From positions 1 through 10,371 of the forward strand of contig JADGPB010000048.1 in NCBI GenBank assembly GCA_017882655.1: a DNA stretch of 10,371 nucleotides, written 5' to 3'. Origin of the DNA: Propionibacteriales bacterium. GTDB taxonomy: Bacteria; Actinomycetota; Actinomycetes; Propionibacteriales; Propionibacteriaceae. Shown in pieces: positions 7,176-10,371 of the stretch. Position 1 is the stretch's first letter; each line of letters starts with the position of its first letter. The position numbers were made by a program, and so were the translations under genes. The notes below the pieces were generated by a model. That model was not told where the DNA came from and did not search any database. It worked only from the letters and a program-made list of their open reading frames with translations.

Positions 7176-7858
7176 CGTGAGACCTCCTTGGTCACCGGTC
7201 GGGGAATGTGGGTCGTGCAGACACCGTCGCCGTGGGCGATCGTGGCGAGCCGCTGTACGTGCGAACCGAGCAAGCTCGAGAAAACTTCCGTCTCTGCGAT
7301 ACAGAGCACCGGGAACATGGCGGCGACCGCCGCCACGGGGCAATGGTGCTGGCACAGCTGCTGGCCGCTGGAGACCGGCTGCACCGTCGCCATGTACCCC
7401 TCGGCCGTGAGCACGCGGGCCAGCGCGTCGACGGGCGATGCGTCCTCGGCGATCTCGTCGGCGTGCTGCGATGCGAACTCGGCGAAGCGGTGACGGGCGA
7501 ACTTCTCGACCGCCTCGGGGCCTTCCTGCGCGGCAAGGTAGTCGAGCAGGTCGATCGCCAGCTTGTCGTAGGAATGGTCGAAGGCGTCCCGGCCGTGGTC
7601 GGTCGGGACGAAGACCTTGGCGGGTCGGCCACGGCCGCGAGTGCCGTACGTCCTGCGCTCTCGCGTCGTGATCAGGCCGCTCTCGGTCAGGGCGGTCAGG
7701 TGGCGTCGCACAGCCGCCTGGGTGAGGGTGAACTCGTCCGCGATCTCGGCCGCAGTCGCGGCCCCTCGCGCCATGATGACGCCCAACACCCGACTGCGCG
7801 TGCCCGCCTCAGTCTCGTGGCTCTGCGCCACGAGGTCGACGGACAGTTCGGTTTTCAC
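7172..7858 (-). CDS. sufR: SufR, Fe-S cluster-sensing transcriptional repressor of the suf operon
   Basis: A 228-residue regulator. Residues about 22-85 form a winged helix-turn-helix: VLGVIMARGAATAAEIA, recognition helix TQAAVRRHLTALTESGLI and a basic wing YGTRGRGRPAKVF. The C-terminal domain has Cys169-x3-Cys173 in QLCQHHCPV, Cys186 in FPVLCIAE (spacing X12) and Cys214 in GDGVCTTH. The first three spacings match those reported for Fe-S binding in actinobacterial SufR as I recall. With a cluster bound SufR should repress suf; on cluster loss (iron starvation, oxidative stress) it lets go. It is first gene of the operon, consistent with autoregulation, and its stop overlaps sufB. The start is GTG 7858; only six bases separate it from a possible -10 box and there is no Shine-Dalgarno, so the mRNA may be leaderless. 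Confidence 0.94.
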   Translation of the reverse strand: MKTELSVDLVAQSHETEAGTRSRVLGVIMARGAATAAEIADEFTLTQAAVRRHLTALTESGLITTRERRTYGTRGRGRPAKVFVPTDHGRDAFDHSYDKLAIDLLDYLAAQEGPEAVEKFARHRFAEFASQHADEIAEDASPVDALARVLTAEGYMATVQPVSSGQQLCQHHCPVAAVAAMFPVLCIAETEVFSSLLGSHVQRLATIAHGDGVCTTHIPRPVTKEVSR

Positions 7859-7864
7859 AACACC

Positions 7865-7892
7865 ATTCTTGCGTAATCTCGCCAGAGATCAA
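7865..7892 (-). promoter_or_regulatory. Candidate suf operon promoter (leaderless)
   Basis: On the minus strand TTGATC (7892-7887) fits a -35 box at 4 of 6 positions and AAGAAT (7870-7865) fits a -10 box at 4 of 6, with a 16-base spacer. The expected transcription start falls on or next to GTG 7858, which would make the sufR message leaderless, a common state in actinomycetes. The -35 box overlaps the inner end of the palindrome at 7890-7911. Boxes are imperfect, so this is a prediction. Confidence 0.45.
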
Positions 7893-7911
7893 CTAAGGGT
7901 GCCCTTAGTTG
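7890..7911. promoter_or_regulatory. Perfect palindrome, likely SufR operator
   Basis: CAACTAAGGG and CCCTTAGTTG form perfect 10-bp arms around a 2-base spacer, 32-53 bases upstream of the sufR start. The outer ends are CAAC and GTTG, the ends also seen in the cyanobacterial SufR site (CAAC-N6-GTTG), though with a longer interior here. Its overlap with the candidate -35 box fits repression by blocking RNA polymerase. Assignment to SufR is inference from position, symmetry and those ends. Confidence 0.7.
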
Positions 7912-7964
7912 GGATCGTCGCCCCTACTGTCACTTCCCGTAGAGGTATCGCGCGCGGCGGTCCT

Positions 7965-8010
7965 GGACCGGGTGCAGCCTGTGCCGCCGGGCACCTGCCG
8001 ACCCGGATCC
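7965..8010. repeat. Long composite stem-loop between sufR promoter and ohyA terminator
   Basis: Read on the plus strand, GGA (7965) pairs with TCC (8008-8010), CCGGGT (7968-7973) with ACCCGG (8001-8006), GCAG (7974-7977) with CTGC (7995-7998) and GTGCC (7981-7985) with GGCAC (7990-7994) around a GCCG loop. That is 18 pairs with small bulges (A8007, CG 7999-8000, CCT 7978-7980). It can fold on either strand. It may be a second terminator behind the one at 8029-8059, or a transcribed structured element. The stretch 7912-7964 next to it shows nothing clear. Confidence 0.5.
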
Positions 8011-8028
8011 TGGCCGCGAATGCAGCGA

Positions 8029-8059
8029 CGGGGCCCGGGACGTCGTCTCCCGGGCCCCG
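8029..8059 (-). terminator. Rho-independent-type terminator hairpin after ohyA
   Basis: CGGGGCCCGGGA (8029-8040) and TCCCGGGCCCCG (8048-8059) form a perfect 12-bp GC-rich stem with a 7-base loop, 20 bases after the oleate hydratase stop. No T-run follows on the minus strand, which is usual for strong hairpin terminators in high-GC actinomycetes. Confidence 0.75.
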
Positions 8060-8079
8060 CGCATGGTTCTCCGGCTCTG

Positions 8080-9843
8080 TCAGGTCATCAGGCCGTACTC
8101 CTTGAGCAGCTCGCCGATCTCGGTGTCCTTGATGCGCTTCATCAGCTGATCGCGGACCAGTGCCGGGCCGGGCACCTCGATCTCCTTGCCGTCACGCAGC
8201 AGGCTGGCGGCGGCGAGCAGCGTGCGCACGTCGTAGGTGGAGTTGAAGACCTCCGGCACGCCTCTGTCGATGCCGAGCAGCTGGTAGGTCGCCTCCATCC
8301 CGGTGCGCACCGAGTACTCGATGGTGAAGATCGTGTCCCGGGAGGCGGTCTCGGCGAACTGGCCGAGGAACGCGAAGTTGACGGCGCCGGCCGGGACCAC
8401 GTCGGGCCGGTCACCCGCCCGCCGGGGCATGAAGAACGCCGTGACGTAGGGCATCATCACCGGCACGCAGGTGGCACTGTTCGCCGCGAGCTCGGGGATG
8501 TCGGCCACGGGGACACCCATGTGGTAGAGCCACTCCTGGGTGATCTCCTCGCCGGTGCACTCCTGCATCGACTTCTTCACGTAGTCGCCGGGGACGTCGA
8601 CCAACAGCGAGTACACCCAGACCACGACCTGGTCCTTGGGCTGCTTCTTGAAGTGCGGCTGGCGGTTGACGGTCCAGCTGAGCAGCCAGGCGGAGTCCTG
8701 GGCCGTGACGATGCCTCCGGTGACGGTCCGGCCGCCGAACGGCTCACGCTTGGCGATCTTCTTGATGTAGGCGGGGATGCGCGTGTCGAGCGTGGTGACG
8801 GTGGCCGACTCCCACTTGCTCTCCTGAATGTGCGCGCCGAACACGTCCGGGTGCCCGAACGACGGGTCCTTGGCTGCCAACCGCCGCCAGAGGTCCCAGG
8901 CCGGGGCCGGTCCCTCGTCGAGCTTCGCCGCGGTGTGCTGGTCGCCGTTGTCGGAGTTCTCGGTGAGCGAGCCGATGGTGGCGAGCACCAGGTCGTCCTC
9001 GCCGAGCTCGACGCCACCGACGACACCCTCGCTGATCCAGTGGATCGCGGTGGCCTGCTTGCGGTCGGCGGTGATCGCGAAGTCGATGTCGGTGACCTCG
9101 GTGTCGAACCGGAACGTCACTCCCTGGTCCAGCAGCCATCGGTACAGCGGCAGCACCATCGACTCGTACTGGTTGTACTTGAAGAACCGCACCCCGGTGA
9201 AGTCCGGCATGCCGCCGATGTGGTGGACGAAGCGGTGCACGTACAGCTTCATCTCCAGCGCCGAGTGCCACTCCTCGAAGGCGAACATGGTGCGCCAGTA
9301 CATCCAGAAGTTGCTGGCGAAGAACTCCTTGCCGAGGACCTCGTTGATCCGCTTGCCCTCCATCGACTCACGGGTGGCGAGGAAGAGCTCGGTGAGCTCC
9401 TTCTGCGCCTGCTCCGAGAGAGTGAAGAGCGTGCCGGTGCCGGCGTCCTTGCCCTGCTCGACGGTGGCCCGTTGCAGCGAGTAGTTCGGGTCGTCCTTGT
9501 TCAGCCAGTAGAACTCGTCGAGCACAGAGGCGCCCTCGACCTCGATCGAGGGGATCGAGCGGTACAGGTCCCACAGGCACTCGTAGTGGTCGTCCACCTC
9601 ACGGCCGCCGCGGACGACGAAGCCCTTCTTCGGCTCCTCGATACCGTCCAGGGCCCCGCCGGGCAGCTTCAGCCGTTCCAGGATGGTGATCTTCGACCCG
9701 TCCATCTGCCCGTCGCGGATCATGAAGGCCGCCGAGGCCATCGACGCCAGGCCCGCGCCGACCAACCACGCGGTCTTGTTCTCGACCCCCTCAGGCTTGC
9801 GCGGACGCGCGAACGCCTCGTAACTGCCGCTGCTGTAGTACAT
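8080..9843 (-). CDS. ohyA: Oleate hydratase (FAD-dependent, MCRA family)
   Basis: A 587-residue protein of the oleate hydratase (myosin-cross-reactive antigen) family, full length (family about 560-650). It adds water to the cis-9 double bond of oleic and related fatty acids to give 10-hydroxy fatty acids and needs FAD for structure. Seen: the N-terminal YYSSGSYEAFARPRKPEGV typical of the family, the dinucleotide-binding GAGLASMASAAF (29-40), RGGREVDDHYECLWDLY with Glu82, KLYVHRFVHH with Tyr201, and the C-terminal FTIEYSVRTGMEATYQLL. Glu82 and Tyr201 stand at the same numbers as the catalytic pair reported in Staphylococcus aureus OhyA. ATG 9843 has TGAGGAG 7 bases upstream, and that motif starts on the tetR stop codon, so the two genes are one operon. 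Likely roles are detoxifying unsaturated fatty acids or making hydroxy fatty acids. Control is probably by the upstream TetR protein. Confidence 0.96.
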   Translation of the reverse strand: MYYSSGSYEAFARPRKPEGVENKTAWLVGAGLASMASAAFMIRDGQMDGSKITILERLKLPGGALDGIEEPKKGFVVRGGREVDDHYECLWDLYRSIPSIEVEGASVLDEFYWLNKDDPNYSLQRATVEQGKDAGTGTLFTLSEQAQKELTELFLATRESMEGKRINEVLGKEFFASNFWMYWRTMFAFEEWHSALEMKLYVHRFVHHIGGMPDFTGVRFFKYNQYESMVLPLYRWLLDQGVTFRFDTEVTDIDFAITADRKQATAIHWISEGVVGGVELGEDDLVLATIGSLTENSDNGDQHTAAKLDEGPAPAWDLWRRLAAKDPSFGHPDVFGAHIQESKWESATVTTLDTRIPAYIKKIAKREPFGGRTVTGGIVTAQDSAWLLSWTVNRQPHFKKQPKDQVVVWVYSLLVDVPGDYVKKSMQECTGEEITQEWLYHMGVPVADIPELAANSATCVPVMMPYVTAFFMPRRAGDRPDVVPAGAVNFAFLGQFAETASRDTIFTIEYSVRTGMEATYQLLGIDRGVPEVFNSTYDVRTLLAAASLLRDGKEIEVPGPALVRDQLMKRIKDTEIGELLKEYGLMT

Positions 9844-9854
9844 GGTCAGGCTCC

Positions 9855-10371
9855 TCAGTGTCTCTCGATGGTGGATGGCAACGTGGCGAGGAAGCCGCGC
9901 ACGATCTGCGCGACCTGCCCTCGCAGCTCTTCGGTGGGGTCTGCTTCGGGATGCGCGCCCGTGGACGGCCCGGCAAGCAGGAGCGACAGCGCCGCGAAGA
10001 CGGTGCGGGCGGCCCGCTGTTCCTCGCGTAGGACCAGCGCGTCATCGGCCCCGGCTGACCGGGCCGCCGTGGCGAGGCGGGACGCGATCGCGTCCTCGAG
10101 CTCACCGACGAGCGCGAGGCCCGCGGTCCGGTGCTCGTCGGTGGCCGAACCGAACAGCAGCTCGCGCTGGTAGGCGACGACGTTGGCCGGGTTGCGCGCC
10201 GAGCTCGCCAGGACGGCCTGGACGAGCGCGTTGACCGATTCGACCGGGTCGGCGTGCGCGACGGCGGCCCGTACGCCGACGTCGATCGCGTCGCGCAGCT
10301 CGCGGTTGTAGACCATGAGCAGCAGCTCGGCCTTGGACGAGGCGTACCGGAACACCGTGCCGGCAGCCACG
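9855..10371 (-). CDS. TetR-family transcriptional regulator, N-terminus cut by window edge
   Basis: 172 codons up to the window edge; the first visible residues, AAGTVFRYASSKAELLLMVY, are the end of the TetR helix-turn-helix (recognition helix and the conserved Y-x-S-K-x-x-L turn), so about 30-40 N-terminal residues, including most of the DNA-binding domain, lie outside. The rest is an all-helical ligand-binding domain of ordinary TetR length with no cysteines or metal motif. The stop lies 11 bases before the oleate hydratase start. By position it probably controls itself and ohyA and senses a fatty acid or acyl-CoA, which is inference. The GTG at 10370 is an internal Val codon, not the start. 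Confidence 0.9.
   Translation of the reverse strand, partial: VAAGTVFRYASSKAELLLMVYNRELRDAIDVGVRAAVAHADPVESVNALVQAVLASSARNPANVVAYQRELLFGSATDEHRTAGLALVGELEDAIASRLATAARSAGADDALVLREEQRAARTVFAALSLLLAGPSTGAHPEADPTEELRGQVAQIVRGFLATLPSTIERH

Noticed and set aside
5724..7355. N-terminally extended SufB starting at 7355
   Set aside because: The extra 60 residues lie inside sufR out of frame and match no SufB; ATG 7175 has AAGGAGGT at ideal spacing.
5913..7493. A 526-codon open frame on the plus strand opposite sufB and sufR
   Set aside because: The opposite strand encodes SufB and SufR with full motif sets; the plus-strand product has the low-complexity composition of a shadow.
7890..7911. Palindrome as an IdeR/DmdR iron box
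   Set aside because: The iron box is a 19-base odd-length pattern of TTAGG...CCTAA type; the arms here are 10+10 with a 2-base spacer and do not line up with it beyond a few bases.
7909..10173. A 754-codon open frame on the plus strand
   Set aside because: It lies opposite tetR, oleate hydratase and the two hairpins; its product is rich in Arg, Asp, Val and Leu in the manner of an antisense shadow in high-GC DNA and matches no family I know.
1..10371. tRNA or rRNA genes, CRISPR arrays, insertion sequences, attachment sites
   Set aside because: No evenly spaced repeats, no transposase-like frames, no cloverleaf pattern; nearly all bases are in the minus-strand genes.

Overview
The window is GC-rich chromosomal DNA, and every gene I can support lies on the minus strand. 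The central block is a complete SUF iron-sulfur cluster assembly operon in the order sufR-sufB-sufD-Rieske-sufC-sufS-sufU-sufT. SufU instead of SufE, an ArsR-like SufR as first gene, a Rieske ferredoxin between sufD and sufC, GTG starts and leaderless-type promoter spacing all point to an actinomycete (Actinomycetota). The Rieske gene and the intein-free SufB fit the Streptomyces/Nocardioides type better than the mycobacterial type. I cannot name the genus.

Layout, read in the direction of transcription (high to low coordinates): (1) 10371-9855, the C-terminal part of a TetR-family regulator cut by the window edge; (2) 9843-8080, an oleate hydratase whose Shine-Dalgarno begins on the tetR stop codon, so the two form an operon; (3) 8079-7859, a non-coding region holding a strong terminator hairpin, a second long composite hairpin, and the sufR promoter with a perfect 10+10 bp palindrome; (4) 7858-1350, the eight-gene suf operon, in which six of seven junctions overlap by 1 or 4 bases and the seventh is a 5-base gap; (5) 1251-316, an auxin-efflux-carrier (AEC) family membrane transporter; (6) 275-1, the N-terminus of a YcaQ/AlkX-like winged-helix DNA glycosylase cut by the window edge.

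How the suf genes work together: SufS takes sulfur from cysteine and passes it to the zinc protein SufU, which delivers it to the SufB-SufC-SufD scaffold, where SufC hydrolyses ATP. SufT (DUF59) probably helps cluster maturation or transfer. The Rieske protein may supply electrons, which is inference. SufR carries a C-X3-C-X12-C cysteine set able to hold an Fe-S cluster and is expected to repress the operon from the palindrome when clusters are plentiful. The TetR-oleate hydratase pair is a separate unit for hydrating unsaturated fatty acids and is fenced off by the two hairpins.

No RNA genes, CRISPR arrays, insertion sequences or inteins were seen. The window is largely known biology. The most interesting parts are the regulatory stretch upstream of sufR and the Rieske gene inside the operon.
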